This document shows, in pieces, positions 30,399-41,471 of a stretch of 46,086 nucleotides of DNA. Position 1 is the stretch's first letter, and the number at the start of each line of letters is the position of its first letter. Under the pieces are notes generated by a model. It made no database searches, was not told where the DNA came from, and was given only the letters and a program-made list of their open reading frames with translations. Source of the stretch: Syntrophomonas sp. (GTDB taxonomy: Bacteria; Bacillota; Syntrophomonadia; Syntrophomonadales; Syntrophomonadaceae); NCBI GenBank assembly GCA_028709585.1, contig JAQVWS010000004.1, forward strand, positions 1-46,086. The letters run 5' to 3'. The position numbers and the translations under genes were made by a program.

Positions 30399-30503
30399 AT
30401 TTTATATTTTTTCGCAGTTTAGTGATAGTACGCAATATACAGATAACGCTTACATAACCCAGGGGGGGCTACGATCATGACCGGGGACGGTTGGTCAGGA
30501 TTT

Positions 30504-32060
30504 TTATTGGCTTATTTCGAATTCTCGTAAAACAGTTGGCAGATTATTAAGCAAATCGCTGGCTACCAATCCTCTTTGTCCGCATATTTCCGCCGCCCGG
30601 TCACCGGCGCGGCCATGAACATAAACACCGGCCACCGCAGAGCTTCCCGCTTTAAAACCCTGGGCTAAAAAGCCAAGTATAATGCCGCTGAGAACATCAC
30701 CACTACCAGCTGTTGCCATACCAGGATTACCACTTATATTAACAAATACTTGTCCGGTTGGATAGGCGACTACGGTTTTATTTCCTTTCAGAACGACAGT
30801 AACCCCCCATTCCTCAGCATACCTGCGGGCAGTTGCAAGACGATTTTGCTGGATTTCTGCAATTGTCAAGCCGGTTAAACGAGACATCTCACCTGGATGA
30901 GGAGTTATTACCACCGGAACCTTACAGTCTTTCAGAATTCCTGCTTCACCTGCTAATGCATTTAGTCCGTCCGCGTCAATCACCAGGGGAACTTCTGAGT
31001 TATTCAACAGCCAGCTTATTATTGCCTTAGCGTCCTGATATTTAGACATCCCCGGGCCAATAGCGCATACCGATACTGTGCCCAATAGATTTTGGATGGC
31101 TGGAATAGCCTGGGAAGAAATGGCGGCATAGCTTGTTTCCGGCAGGGGACGGCTCATAACTTCCAATACTGAAGCCTCAAGTACCGGCACTAATGATTCT
31201 GGCAGTGCGGCAGTTACCAATCCTGCTCCGCTTCGTAAAGCTGCGCAGGCAGTCATAATTACCGCCCCGGTCATGCCAACAGAACCACCAATCACCAGAG
31301 CGTGACCATAATTTCCTTTATGGGACTCGGATACGCGAGGTTTGAATAGCTCTTTAATCATGCCTTCATCAATCAGGTTCAGGTTGTACCTGTCATCTAT
31401 TAACAATGGCTGAGGTATGGAGATATCAGCAACCGTTAAAGTCCCCACGTAATTCCGTCCCGGTTCCAATAGCAGACCCAGTTTGGGAAGTGCAAAGGTT
31501 ACTGTGTGATCGGCTTTTATTGCTGCCCCGTTAATCTTGCCGGTATTGGCCTCTACCCCCGAAGGAATGTCAACTGATAACACTGATGCTTGACTCCAAT
31601 TTACCATTTGAACTATTCGGGCTTCAAAATCATTCATACTGCCTTTAAAACCAATCCCATATATCGCATCGATAATGAGATCAGCTGACAAAAGAGCAAT
31701 CATCAGACGATCGAAGTCTGGCTCTTTATTTAGCAGAAATATATTTCCATTCATCTTGCCCAGGATATTATAATTAATATAAGCATCAGGAGTTAGATTC
31801 CCGGGATCTCCTAACAGGAAAGTATCCACCCGGGCCCCGCTATTAATGAGATGACGGCCTAAGACCAGTCCATCGCCTCCATTGTTGCCTTTTCCCGCTA
31901 ATATAACTATCTTGGCATCGCGCAGTTCGCTAATCAAACCTTCAATAGTTTCTAAGACGCGTAAGCCGGCGTTTTCCATAAGTATCAATCCAGGTATTAA
32001 ATATTCATCTGTAGTTCGCTTATCTATCTCTTTCATCTGTTCTGCCGTAAGCAGTTTCAT
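30504..32060 (-). CDS. nnr: Bifunctional NAD(P)H-hydrate epimerase/dehydratase
   Basis: VLAGKGNNGGDGLVLGRHL (epimerase) and VITPHPGEMSRL, NPGMATAGSGDVLSGII (dehydratase). Confidence 0.97.
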   Translation of the reverse strand: MKLLTAEQMKEIDKRTTDEYLIPGLILMENAGLRVLETIEGLISELRDAKIVILAGKGNNGGDGLVLGRHLINSGARVDTFLLGDPGNLTPDAYINYNILGKMNGNIFLLNKEPDFDRLMIALLSADLIIDAIYGIGFKGSMNDFEARIVQMVNWSQASVLSVDIPSGVEANTGKINGAAIKADHTVTFALPKLGLLLEPGRNYVGTLTVADISIPQPLLIDDRYNLNLIDEGMIKELFKPRVSESHKGNYGHALVIGGSVGMTGAVIMTACAALRSGAGLVTAALPESLVPVLEASVLEVMSRPLPETSYAAISSQAIPAIQNLLGTVSVCAIGPGMSKYQDAKAIISWLLNNSEVPLVIDADGLNALAGEAGILKDCKVPVVITPHPGEMSRLTGLTIAEIQQNRLATARRYAEEWGVTVVLKGNKTVVAYPTGQVFVNISGNPGMATAGSGDVLSGIILGFLAQGFKAGSSAVAGVYVHGRAGDRAAEICGQRGLVASDLLNNLPTVLREFEISQ

Positions 32061-32064
32061 TTTA

Positions 32065-32433
32065 TCACCCCTTATTGGCAATAACCACTGCTATTGCCTG
32101 TTCTTGGCTATGAGCAAGACTTATAGAAAATTCGTCTATTTTGGCTTCCTGAGCCTTAGATTTGGCACCTTCATGTAAAATAAGCTGCGGTTTCCCTTCG
32201 CTATCCACCACAACCTCAGTGTCATGAAATCGTATGCCTTTTATAAAAACCTTATCCAACTTGCGTAATGCTTCCCTGGCTGCAAATCTTACCGCCAGAG
32301 AAGGATAGGGGTCTTTCTTCCCCATACAATACTCTATTTCCTGCTGAGTAAATACTCGTTGCAAAAACCTGGGCGTTCTATTTATTACATTCTTTAATCT
32401 GGCGATATCAATAATATCAATTCCGATAAGCAA
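32065..32433 (-). CDS. acpS: Holo-ACP synthase (probable TTG start at 32433)
   Basis: LLIGIDIIDIARLKNVI...RFAAREALRK; AGGAGG RBS precedes TTG. Confidence 0.95.
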   Translation of the reverse strand: MLIGIDIIDIARLKNVINRTPRFLQRVFTQQEIEYCMGKKDPYPSLAVRFAAREALRKLDKVFIKGIRFHDTEVVVDSEGKPQLILHEGAKSKAQEAKIDEFSISLAHSQEQAIAVVIANKG

Positions 32434-32603
32434 AAAACCCCTCCTGACTTCAAACTCCTGGCTGGAGTATAACAAAGCCCCAAGAATACAGAAGCCCATG
32501 AAATAAGCCATTCTCGGACAGTGTTTTTTCGGCAGTGCAAATCATGCACTATACAATTAGTATTGTATCCTATGAAAACAATACTATGTCGAAAAAAAAC
32601 CAG

Positions 32604-32628
32604 CAAAAAATGAAACTGATGTTTCATG
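32604..32628 (-). terminator. Terminator of cheW
   Basis: Minus strand TGAAACATCAGTTTCATTTTTTG. Confidence 0.65.
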
Positions 32629-32659
32629 AGCCGCAAAAATTTTTAAGGCTGCATAAGGG

Positions 32660-33139
32660 TTAGTTAACTTTGGCACCAACGCTCAAAAGCTCGCTCCTTT
32701 CCCCTTCGCTTAAAATCTTGTTCATATCCAGCAGAATCAACAGACGATCCTCTAATTTACCTACTCCGGTCAAATATTCGGAGGTGATCCCACCTGCCAG
32801 CGCAGGCGGAGGTTCAATGCTATTCATAGACAAACGCAATACTTCGCTGACTTCATCTACCATAATTCCAACTGTTTGTCCTTCTACATCAACAACCACA
32901 CTGCGGCTTTCGCTGCTTAATATTGAGGAAGTCATGTCGAATCTTTTTTTAATGTCAATTATCGGGATAATCTTGCCCCGTAAATTTATAATACCCTCAA
33001 CGAAATCCGGTGCCTGCGGCAATCTGGTAGGTGTGGTAACAGGTATTATCTCGATTACCTGAGTAATGGGCACTCCATATTCACATATAGTGTCGCCAGT
33101 CTTTAGTTTAAATACCACTAATTGAATCTCATCGGCCAT
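32660..33139 (-). CDS. cheW: CheW chemotaxis adaptor
   Basis: FEGIINLRGKIIPIIDIKKRF-type CheW core, GIMVDEVSEVLRL. Confidence 0.94.
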   Translation of the reverse strand: MADEIQLVVFKLKTGDTICEYGVPITQVIEIIPVTTPTRLPQAPDFVEGIINLRGKIIPIIDIKKRFDMTSSILSSESRSVVVDVEGQTVGIMVDEVSEVLRLSMNSIEPPPALAGGITSEYLTGVGKLEDRLLILLDMNKILSEGERSELLSVGAKVN

Positions 33140-33269
33140 ATTATTCCCTCCCCTTATTTCTCAATTTTCCAATAAAACGATCAATTTGGTACAGTATGTT
33201 AATTAATATATTCTATGTCAAACCTTATTTTCCTTCTATTATCTATATTCATAATTTTTATGACAAATA

Positions 33270-33848
33270 TTACAGAACTATAACTTTGCCCGCATGCAGC
33301 ATTTCTTCAGATATGGTATACATATTACTTACCACTCCCACCTGCAGTTTATCTACCACACCGTAAAAATCCAAACAGGTTCCGCAAGAAAGGATCTGCA
33401 CCCCATTGTTCTCCAGTATTTTTATATGTTCAATCAGATCAGATCCGGCCGTTGTAAGCAATACGCCGCTATTAAGGAATATGATGCTCTTAATTTCGCC
33501 AATCATTTGGGTAAGGGTATACACAAAACTCTTCATCAAAATGCTGCCCAATTTATCATCGCCTTGCCCCAGAACATTGCTCTTTATTAATATTACCGTA
33601 CTGCCGTTTAAGCTCTCTTTCTCCGGAAGAATATCGTCTTTGGTAATGCTTATGTAGAAATTGCCATCCTGCTCTTCAATCATGCTTTCCAGGCTTAGAG
33701 ACTTTACCATCCTGGAAACATTCTCCAGCGCTATTCTGTTATCAACGATCGTGATTACTTCGTTAACATCATTACTATCTAAAGCTTTTTTAGTCATTAC
33801 TACTGGTTCCGGGCAAGCTAACCCCCGGGCATCAATAGTTTTTTTCAC
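33270..33848 (-). CDS. yedF: YedF-like selenium metabolism protein (SirA/TusA domain + DsrE-like domain)
   Basis: N-terminal IDARGLACPEPVVMTKKAL (SirA/TusA) plus C-terminal DsrE-like region with CGTCLDFYGV; about 192 aa architecture of the TIGR03527 family. Confidence 0.85.
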   Translation of the reverse strand: MKKTIDARGLACPEPVVMTKKALDSNDVNEVITIVDNRIALENVSRMVKSLSLESMIEEQDGNFYISITKDDILPEKESLNGSTVILIKSNVLGQGDDKLGSILMKSFVYTLTQMIGEIKSIIFLNSGVLLTTAGSDLIEHIKILENNGVQILSCGTCLDFYGVVDKLQVGVVSNMYTISEEMLHAGKVIVL

Positions 33849-33992
33849 CTAATCATCAACTCCTTTTTGGAATTAACTTTTTTTATATTTTACCATAATT
33901 AAGCATCAGCCGGTATATTTGAGGAAGCTGGCCTGATATTTTGTACACCAGGCGATATAATCTCCCGGCAGTATGGTTCCAGCCATATTCAT

Positions 33993-34028
33993 AAAAACAC
34001 CGTGCTTTATATTTTGTGAGCACGGTGG
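33993..34028 (-). terminator. Rho-independent terminator of L,D-transpeptidase gene
   Basis: Minus strand CACCGTGCTCACAAAATATAAAGCACGGTGTTTTTAT. Confidence 0.75.
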
Positions 34029-34095
34029 CATAGCTTAACATATCTCATTCAGAGATGTCATCCCGCAACGGGCTACAAATGTAGGATTTGTTGGC

Positions 34096-35046
34096 TTACT
34101 TAATCATGCCCAAGCTTCTGTAAGTTTCAGCATCAGCTTGACCGGTAGGATTAAGCCCGTGCCACATCTGATAATATTTTACCGCCAGTTCGGTCATAGC
34201 TCCATATCTTCCATCAGCGTTGTCAAATATTATACCTTTTTCTTTAAGCCGGCTCTGCAGATAAACCACCTCTTGCCCATACGCTTTCCTCTGCAGAGTG
34301 CGTCCTTTAAAATTGCGGGGGAATATCTGCCCGTTTTCAACGATTTTAACCGGCGTGCCTGCAGGGATCAACGGATATAATGCCTCAACATCCTTATTTC
34401 TCATCCTGATACATCCATGGGACACTGAATACCCAATTGAACCAGGCTTATTGGTGCCATGAATCCCATATATGCCCCATGGTACATTTAAACCCATCCA
34501 ACGGGTACCGAAACCATTTCCCCAGTTAAGCGACTTTTGAACAACCTTCCATTCGCCTAGAGGCGATGGGGTTGAGCTTTTACCTACTCCTACCGGATAT
34601 TTCCTGATCTGCTGCCCGTCAGCAAAAACAGTTAAACTATGCTTGACCACATCTATTTCAATACTTATCTTTTGGGGTGTTGCTTCTGGCTGGGTTAAAC
34701 AAGGCTCCTCGGATTCATCATTAATTAGTTTTTCCCATACTTCCTGTGTGACCCTGCCGTCAATCGGCATATTGTTGGCTAACTGAAATAGACGGATTAT
34801 ATCACTGGTAGACTGACTATATACCCCATTCGGCTCTATTTCATAACCGCTATCTCGTAATAGGGCCTGTAACATCCAGACGCTCTCTCCCTGCAGGTTG
34901 GGGCTTTTTAAATATAACACCGGAAAATTTGTTTGATCTATTCTCTCTATATAACCAGCATCCTGAGCCTGGGTAGAACATAGCGGAACAATTGTAAAGA
35001 AAAACATGGTTATAAATATTAACGAGTATTTAACAGCGCCTTGCAA
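34096..35046 (-). CDS. L,D-transpeptidase (YkuD) with two peptidoglycan-binding domains
   Basis: YGIHGTNKPGSIGYSVSHGCIRMRNKDVEALY; PG_binding_1-like repeats at both ends; signal peptide. Confidence 0.95.
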   Translation of the reverse strand: MQGAVKYSLIFITMFFFTIVPLCSTQAQDAGYIERIDQTNFPVLYLKSPNLQGESVWMLQALLRDSGYEIEPNGVYSQSTSDIIRLFQLANNMPIDGRVTQEVWEKLINDESEEPCLTQPEATPQKISIEIDVVKHSLTVFADGQQIRKYPVGVGKSSTPSPLGEWKVVQKSLNWGNGFGTRWMGLNVPWGIYGIHGTNKPGSIGYSVSHGCIRMRNKDVEALYPLIPAGTPVKIVENGQIFPRNFKGRTLQRKAYGQEVVYLQSRLKEKGIIFDNADGRYGAMTELAVKYYQMWHGLNPTGQADAETYRSLGMIK

Positions 35047-35144
35047 TGCGCGACCTCCTTCTTAGTTTTTTAATTCAGTCTGTAAATATAATGCCCAAAA
35101 AACATTTAATAAGTCGTTATGGGCTTTCGGTTTAAATATTTTAA

Positions 35145-36950
35145 TCAATTATTGAGGATAATCCGTTGTCCGGCTTGTTTATAATAAAGGGCTGCCAGCA
35201 GCCAGAAAGAATACGCAGTTGGATTCTCCCTTATAGCCCCGGCAAACAGCAGCAATTGCTCCCGGCCTTTCTCTTCCAGCTCCCTATTACCAGTCATTCT
35301 CGCCAACCGCAAAAAGTTTAGACAAGCAACTGCATTATCCGAAGGCATGGCCCCATCATAGTAAACCTTGGGACGAGTCAATAGTACTTCACTGTCAGCA
35401 CCATAGAGAAACAATCCTCCTGTTTTTTCATCCCAAAAATACTTTAACAAATCCTGGTTGAGTTCCTGAGCCATCTCCAAGAACCGTTTTTCTGAACCGG
35501 CTTCATATAATTCAAGCAACCCCCATATAAAATATGCATAATCTGCGGCATAAGCCGGGAAATCGGCTTCGCCATTTCGATATCTGGCCAGAAGCCTGCC
35601 ATCTTCCCGCCGCAACTTTTGCCATATAAAATCCGCAGCCTGCTCAGCTGATTGCAAATACCGTCCATCATTCATGATTTGGTATGCTTTAGACATAGCA
35701 GCTATCACCAGGCCATTCCATGCGCATAAGATTTTATCATCCTTCAAGGGCTTAACTCTTTTTTCCCTGTTAACATAGAGCTGCTGCCTTTCCGCTTCAA
35801 ATTCTCTGCCGGCATTATCAAACTTTTGATTCTTAAGCAGGTTGGGAATATTTTTGCCTTCAAAATTACCGGTTGCAGTTATATCATACATTTCGCAATA
35901 GGCTGCTCCGCGTGAACCAAGAATGGCCATTACGTCATCCTGGCTCCAGGTATAAAACCTTCCTTCCTCCCCTTCCGAATCAGCATCTTCAGCCGAATAA
36001 AATCCGCTTTCGGAGGAGATCATATCCCGCAACAAGTAATTAAATATCTCTCCTGCTACCCTGCTATATAAACTTATCCCCGTCACCCGATATGATTCTG
36101 CATAAGCCATCGCCAAAAGCGCGTTATCATAGAGCATTTTCTCAAAATGAGGAACTAGCCACTTTCTGTCGGTTGAATAGCGAGCAAATCCAAAGCCGAT
36201 ATGATCATAAATACCTCCCCTATACATACTGGTTAGGGTTTTTTCTACCATTTGCAAAGCCCGGGGCTCTTTAAATAATTCATAGTATTTAATCAGGAAA
36301 AGCAAGGTGTGGGGTACAGGAAACTTCGGAGCTAGTCCAAAACCTCCGTAAATATTATCAAAATTCCTCTCAAATTGATTGAAAGCCTGGACAAAGACCT
36401 CTTCCGAAATCTGAGCGCCAATATTAAACTCAGGCATTCTTTTCATCAGGCTGCTAAGCTCTTCGCCAGCACTTAAGGCTGTATCCCGCTGATTTTTCCA
36501 TAACTCTGACAATCGCGGCAGTAATTCTATAAGCCCTGGCATTCCTCTCTGGCTGCGCGGCGGCAAATATGTAGCCGCATAAAAAGGCTCTCGTTTTGGA
36601 GTCATAATAATCGTCAGCGGCCATCCTCCGCTGCCGGTCAGAGTTTGACAGGCCTCCATATAAATATGATCAATATCCGGCCTTTCCTCCCGGTCAACTT
36701 TAATGCACACATAATCTTGATTCAACAATTTGGCTACTTCTATATTTTCGAATGATTCTCTTTCCATTACATGACACCAGTGACAGGTGGAATAGCCGAT
36801 TGACAGAAAGATAGGCTTGTCTTCCGCTTTGGCTTTGGCAAATGCTTCTTCTCCCCAGGGGAACCAATCTACGGGGTTGTGAGCATGTTGAAGTAGGTAC
36901 GGGGATTTTTCCTTGGCTAGTCTATTGGTTACTTTTGATTTAGTAGTCAT
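35145..36950 (-). CDS. Thioredoxin-domain protein of the YyaL/SSP411 family (probable ATG start at 36950)
   Basis: [44 protein letters not shown]. The track start at 37031 lies in a terminator. Confidence 0.95.
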   Translation of the reverse strand: MTTKSKVTNRLAKEKSPYLLQHAHNPVDWFPWGEEAFAKAKAEDKPIFLSIGYSTCHWCHVMERESFENIEVAKLLNQDYVCIKVDREERPDIDHIYMEACQTLTGSGGWPLTIIMTPKREPFYAATYLPPRSQRGMPGLIELLPRLSELWKNQRDTALSAGEELSSLMKRMPEFNIGAQISEEVFVQAFNQFERNFDNIYGGFGLAPKFPVPHTLLFLIKYYELFKEPRALQMVEKTLTSMYRGGIYDHIGFGFARYSTDRKWLVPHFEKMLYDNALLAMAYAESYRVTGISLYSRVAGEIFNYLLRDMISSESGFYSAEDADSEGEEGRFYTWSQDDVMAILGSRGAAYCEMYDITATGNFEGKNIPNLLKNQKFDNAGREFEAERQQLYVNREKRVKPLKDDKILCAWNGLVIAAMSKAYQIMNDGRYLQSAEQAADFIWQKLRREDGRLLARYRNGEADFPAYAADYAYFIWGLLELYEAGSEKRFLEMAQELNQDLLKYFWDEKTGGLFLYGADSEVLLTRPKVYYDGAMPSDNAVACLNFLRLARMTGNRELEEKGREQLLLFAGAIRENPTAYSFWLLAALYYKQAGQRIILNN

Positions 36951-37003
36951 GGACAACCACTCCTTGAAAAAAGTTATATAGAAATATTCTAGCCAAAATA
37001 AAA

Positions 37004-37026
37004 GAAAAAAACCCAGCTTAGCTGGG
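37004..37026 (-). terminator. Leader terminator upstream of the YyaL-family gene
   Basis: Minus strand CCCAGCTAAGCTGGGTTTTTTT. Confidence 0.8.
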
Positions 37027-37029
37027 ATC

Positions 37030-37075
37030 AAAATAAAAGATCGCTTCTATCGTACCACCCTATTTATTGAAGCTG
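37030..37075 (-). promoter_or_regulatory. T-box-like antitermination sequence, possibly truncated
   Basis: Minus strand AATAGGGTGGTACGATAGAAGCGATC resembles the T-box AGGGUGGNACCGCG, directly before a terminator. No room for a normal Stem I. Confidence 0.4.
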
Positions 37076-37191
37076 GAGCAGAAAGGTGTAAAATAACTTT
37101 TTTCTTGCAGGATTCTGGGATTTACTGGCGAAATTTATACGATAAGGATATAGGACGTTAGAGAAATATTTTATAGGAAGGATGAGCATAT

Positions 37192-38913
37192 TTGAGTAAC
37201 TTTCTCAACTTATTGGAACGAAGTGCCAGAAAAATCAATGTACGCCTGCGCTTAGTTTTGGTATTCACCCTAATTGTGATTGTAGTTACCGGGCTGATGG
37301 GATTTTATGCTACTTCAGTCATGTCGGAAAAGATAATAATTTCAGCTCAGGAAAAGCTGAAATCAGATCTAGCTATGGGGCGGCAAATGCTGGATCAATA
37401 TTATCCCGGCGATTGGAAACTTGTAAATGGAGCCTTGTATAAAGGCTTTACTCTGATGGAAAACAACAATGATGTGGTTGATTTAATCGGTGATTTGACC
37501 GGCGATACAGTCACCATTTTTAAAGGCGATACACGGGTTTCCACCAATGTAAAGAAGGATAGTCAACGACAGACTGGCACCCAGGCATCAGCCGAAGTTA
37601 TACAGACCGTGTTAAAAAAAAGTGAAACATATATCGGACGGGCTAATGTGGTAGGAACCTGGAACGAAACGGCTTACGAACCAATTAAAGACCCCAGCGG
37701 ACAGGTAATTGGCATCTGGTATGTGGGAGTGCCGGCCACTCCTTATGACAACATAGTCAGTAATTTTCGTGCTAACATGATACTATATACCGGGCTTGGA
37801 ATACTCCTGGGCTTCCTGGGTGCCTTGCTGCTATCCTACTCGGTTCATAAACCATTGGAAAGAATCACCCAATCAATAGCTCTTTCCAGTGAAGGCGATC
37901 TTACCTCTGTTATCCCCCAGCAGGCCAAAGATGAATTAGGGCAGCTGGCTAGTCATATTAATGTTATGATCGCCAGAATGTCAGAATTAATTGGCAACAC
38001 CAAAAGCCTGATCATAAATGTCAGCCAATCAACTTCCGAGCTGCTTACCCGTTCAGAGATAAGTGCTTCACTAATGAAGGATATGACCTTCCAGTCTGAA
38101 GAAATGAGCGCTACTGCCGCTGATCAAGCTCAGCTAACCGGCAATTCCAGATTGGTTATCTCAGAGATGTCGGTAGCTATTCAGCAATTGGCTGGAAATG
38201 CTCAAGAAGTTGCCTCTTCTGCATTAACCGCAACTGATAAGGCCAAAGATGGGGAAAGCCAGGTAGAAAAGGCCATTAGTCAGATTAGTATAATTAGTGA
38301 TACTGTCAACTCTACAGCTATGGTTATAGAAGGATTAGGAATTAAGTCTCAGGAAATTGGTCAGATAGTAGACCTTATTACCAATATTGCTAACCAAACC
38401 AATCTCTTAGCTTTAAACGCAGCTATTGAAGCAGCCCGAGCAGGCGAACAAGGACGGGGATTTGCTGTAGTGGCCGAAGAAGTTCGAAAATTGGCTGAAG
38501 AATCAGGTGAAGCTGCCAACCGTATTGCTGATCTGGTCAAAGAAGTTCAAAGTGAAGCTGATAGCGCAGTAAAAGCTATGCAAGCCGGCACCAAGGAGGT
38601 GGCCATGGGTACTAAGGTGGTAGGCAATGCTGGACAGGCCTTCGAATATATAATTGCAGCTATCAATACTGTTAACGAGCAGATTCAAGAAGTTAGCGCT
38701 GCCAGTGAAGAGATGGCAGCCAGTGCTGAAACTGCCATTCAATCTATTGAACAAACCAACCTTACCGCAGACAAAAATGCAGCTGTTGCTAAAAAGATCA
38801 GCTCCCTGGCCCGAGAACAGCTGTCCGGTCTGGAAGAAACCGGAGCATCCATTGATCGTTTGACGATTGTTATTGAAGACCTTAAGAAAGCAATAGCTTA
38901 TTTTAAAGTATAA
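37192..38913 (+). CDS. Methyl-accepting chemotaxis protein (Cache-like sensor, HAMP, signaling domain; TTG start)
   Basis: TM1/TM2, [53 protein letters not shown]. Confidence 0.97.
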   Translation: MSNFLNLLERSARKINVRLRLVLVFTLIVIVVTGLMGFYATSVMSEKIIISAQEKLKSDLAMGRQMLDQYYPGDWKLVNGALYKGFTLMENNNDVVDLIGDLTGDTVTIFKGDTRVSTNVKKDSQRQTGTQASAEVIQTVLKKSETYIGRANVVGTWNETAYEPIKDPSGQVIGIWYVGVPATPYDNIVSNFRANMILYTGLGILLGFLGALLLSYSVHKPLERITQSIALSSEGDLTSVIPQQAKDELGQLASHINVMIARMSELIGNTKSLIINVSQSTSELLTRSEISASLMKDMTFQSEEMSATAADQAQLTGNSRLVISEMSVAIQQLAGNAQEVASSALTATDKAKDGESQVEKAISQISIISDTVNSTAMVIEGLGIKSQEIGQIVDLITNIANQTNLLALNAAIEAARAGEQGRGFAVVAEEVRKLAEESGEAANRIADLVKEVQSEADSAVKAMQAGTKEVAMGTKVVGNAGQAFEYIIAAINTVNEQIQEVSAASEEMAASAETAIQSIEQTNLTADKNAAVAKKISSLAREQLSGLEETGASIDRLTIVIEDLKKAIAYFKV

Positions 38914-39001
38914 TAGCATTTAAAGAAGCATGGTGGGGTGAGAGATACTAACCCGTTACCCCAGGATAATAGGAGTATTTAGAGGGCTTATTAATTACAT
39001 A

Positions 39002-39035
39002 GTCAGGGTGCCGATTTTTCGGCACCCTGATTTAT
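39002..39035 (+). terminator. Rho-independent terminator after the MCP gene
   Basis: TCAGGGTGCCGATTTTTCGGCACCCTGATTTATTT. Confidence 0.8.
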
Positions 39036-39173
39036 TTCTTGAAAAAGCATTTATTTCTTGAAATTATTAATAAAAGGTTCATAATAGACTAAAATTATAA
39101 TTGAAATTACAAGACTATTATTTTGGTATTGCAGTTAACATCTTTTTGATTTGAAATACTTAGGGGGATAAGG

Positions 39174-39830
39174 ATGAAAGAGAAACAGTTTGCGGTAATC
39201 GGTATGGGACGATTTGGAGAAAGCCTTGCCAGGGAGCTGACTCGTATGGGACATGAAGTCCTGGCGATAGATCTTGACGAGGAAAGGGTCAACTACGCAG
39301 TTGAATACGCGACTCATGCGGTTCAGGCAGACACTATGGATGAACAGGTGTTAAAAAATCTGGGCATCGGTAACTTTGATGCAGTGATTGTTGCCATTGG
39401 CGAAAATATTCAATCTAATATTTTGACTACGATAATTGCAAAAGAGTTAGGAGCCAAAAAGGTTATAGCCAAAGCAAAAAATGCTATGCACGGTAAAGTC
39501 TTAGACAAAATCGGCGCGGACATAGTAGTATACCCGGAACGGGATATGGCTCTTAAACTGGCTCGTTCTTTGGTTTCCCATAATTTCGTAGAACAGATTA
39601 ATCTTTCAACCAACTACAGCATTATTGAGATTTTTACCCCACAATTATTTGTGAATAAGAATTTAGCCGATATTAACCTGCGTAATATGCTTAGAGTCAC
39701 GGTTCTGGCTATAAGGAGCGGGGAAAATATCCTGGTTGCCCCAGGTCCCCAAGAATATTTGCGCCAGGGAGATATTCTGATAGCACTGGGTCATAATGAT
39801 GATCTGCAAAAGCTGAATGAGCTTGAATAA
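39174..39830 (+). CDS. KtrA/TrkA-type K+ uptake regulatory subunit
   Basis: FAVIGMGRFGESLARELTRMGHEVLAIDLDEE (RCK_N), C-terminal TrkA_C. Confidence 0.95.
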   Translation: MKEKQFAVIGMGRFGESLARELTRMGHEVLAIDLDEERVNYAVEYATHAVQADTMDEQVLKNLGIGNFDAVIVAIGENIQSNILTTIIAKELGAKKVIAKAKNAMHGKVLDKIGADIVVYPERDMALKLARSLVSHNFVEQINLSTNYSIIEIFTPQLFVNKNLADINLRNMLRVTVLAIRSGENILVAPGPQEYLRQGDILIALGHNDDLQKLNELE

Positions 39831-39854
39831 TCAAAGAATAATGAGGTCTATATA

Positions 39855-41174
39855 ATGTTCAAGCAACAACTTACTCCTCCACAATTACTGGCTATAAGCT
39901 TTATTAGTGTAATTCTAATTGGCAGCTTGTTGCTTTACACCCCCTGGTCCGTCCAAAATGGTCAGGCGCATTATATGACCGCGCTATTTACTGCCGCTTC
40001 CGCAACATGCGTAACCGGGTTGACCCTGGTTGATACGGCCACCTATTGGACCAGCTTCGGACAGGTAGTAATAATCCTATTGGCTCAAATTGGGGGACTG
40101 GGGGTTATGTCCTTCGCAACCTTTTTCGCTTTATTATTTGGCTGGAAAATTCACTTCCGGCAACGGCTGATAATGCAGCAGGCCCTTAACCAATCTGCTG
40201 TAGGAGGCATTGTAAAGATATTTCGGTACCTGCTGATCATTTCCTTTGCAATTGAAACCATTGCCGCAATTATTCTGACTATTCACTGGATGCCCTTGCT
40301 TGGATTTAAAAAAGCATTGTGGTTTGGAATTTTTCATTCCATATCTGCCTTTAATAATGCCGGATTTGATTTGTTCGCTAATTCAATTAGTTTAAACAGT
40401 TTTACTACCGATGTGACGGTTAATCTGGTAATTACCACCCTTATAATTATCGGCGGGCTGGGCTTTGTGGTGTTACATGAAATTTTCCATTATAAAAATA
40501 AAACCTCTTTATCACTGCATACCCGAGTAGTATTGATTACTACCGCAATATTGATTATTGTGGGCACAATTATCCTATTGTTAAGTGAATACAGTCATGC
40601 ACTCAGGGAGCTGCCGTTGGGCGGCAAACTTCTGGCCTCCTATTTTCAGACCGTGTCCGGACGTACGGCCGGCTTTACCACTATTGATATTAACTCCCTG
40701 TTTACATCCTCTCAGTTAGTCATCCTGGTACTTATGTTTATCGGCGGCTCTCCCGGTTCTACCAGCGGCGGCATTAAGACCTCCACCTTAGCCTTGTTAT
40801 GGATTGCTATCATAAGCCAATTGCGAGGTAAAAAGGATAATGAAATATTTAGGCGTCGAATCCCTGACAGCGATATGCTCCATGCTTTTGTCATCACCAT
40901 AATATATGGCTTTACTCTTATATTTTTAACCTTTTTGGTGTTTCTTTTCCACCAGGGTAATGCCACTGCAATACTTTTCGAGGTTGTCTCAGCCTTGGGG
41001 ACGGTTGGCCTAAGCTTGGGGTTTACCAATGAAATGACCATACCTTCCCAGATAATTATAATCATAGCTATGATTTTGGGGCGGGTTGGCCCTCTCACCA
41101 TTGGATTTGCCCTGGCCCATAAACGCAAACAACCTGAAATCCATTATCCTAAAGGCAAGATTCTAATTGGCTAG
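39855..41174 (+). CDS. KtrB/TrkH-type K+ transporter
   Basis: ATCVTGLTLVDT, SAFNNAGFDLF, SGRTAGFTTID, GGSPGSTSGGIKT filter loops. Confidence 0.96.
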   Translation: MFKQQLTPPQLLAISFISVILIGSLLLYTPWSVQNGQAHYMTALFTAASATCVTGLTLVDTATYWTSFGQVVIILLAQIGGLGVMSFATFFALLFGWKIHFRQRLIMQQALNQSAVGGIVKIFRYLLIISFAIETIAAIILTIHWMPLLGFKKALWFGIFHSISAFNNAGFDLFANSISLNSFTTDVTVNLVITTLIIIGGLGFVVLHEIFHYKNKTSLSLHTRVVLITTAILIIVGTIILLLSEYSHALRELPLGGKLLASYFQTVSGRTAGFTTIDINSLFTSSQLVILVLMFIGGSPGSTSGGIKTSTLALLWIAIISQLRGKKDNEIFRRRIPDSDMLHAFVITIIYGFTLIFLTFLVFLFHQGNATAILFEVVSALGTVGLSLGFTNEMTIPSQIIIIIAMILGRVGPLTIGFALAHKRKQPEIHYPKGKILIG

Positions 41175-41275
41175 CATATTATTATCTCATTTTAAATTTA
41201 ATAGCCGTATATTTTCCTTATTATTTGCCATTCTATTAAATGTAGTAAAAAATATTTAGGGAAGGAGTTAATGCG

Positions 41276-41458
41276 GTGAGTATAAGTCAACTAGAACTGC
41301 AAAACCTCAGACACCTGATAGGTTCCCATGCAACCGCTGAAAAGAAACTTAATTTCTATGCGAGTCAATGCCAGGATGCTCAGGTGAGGCAAATGTTTGA
41401 GCAATCCGCTCAATCTGCTAGCGATACCCGCAATAAATTATTGTCATTTTTAGGATAA
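41276..41458 (+). CDS. Small protein, possible spore coat component
   Basis: 60 aa helical protein immediately upstream of a CotF-like gene. Confidence 0.6.
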   Translation: MSISQLELQNLRHLIGSHATAEKKLNFYASQCQDAQVRQMFEQSAQSASDTRNKLLSFLG

Positions 41459-41471
41459 GGGAGGTAAAATA

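Noticed and set aside
30420-30500. GC-rich segment (cccagggggggctacgatcatgaccggggacggttggtca) upstream of the CBS gene
   Set aside because: Only a short TGACC/GGTCA inverted repeat without U-tract or further structure; not enough to call a feature.
38930-38995. TPP-like riboswitch resemblance (GGTGGGGTGAGAGATACTAACCCGTTACCCCAGGATAATAGG) between the MCP and K+ uptake genes
   Set aside because: A few core-like words occur but the required TPP helices are missing, and neither neighbouring gene fits thiamin control. The segment forms a simple TGGGGT/ACCCCA hairpin ahead of a terminator and is probably 3' UTR.
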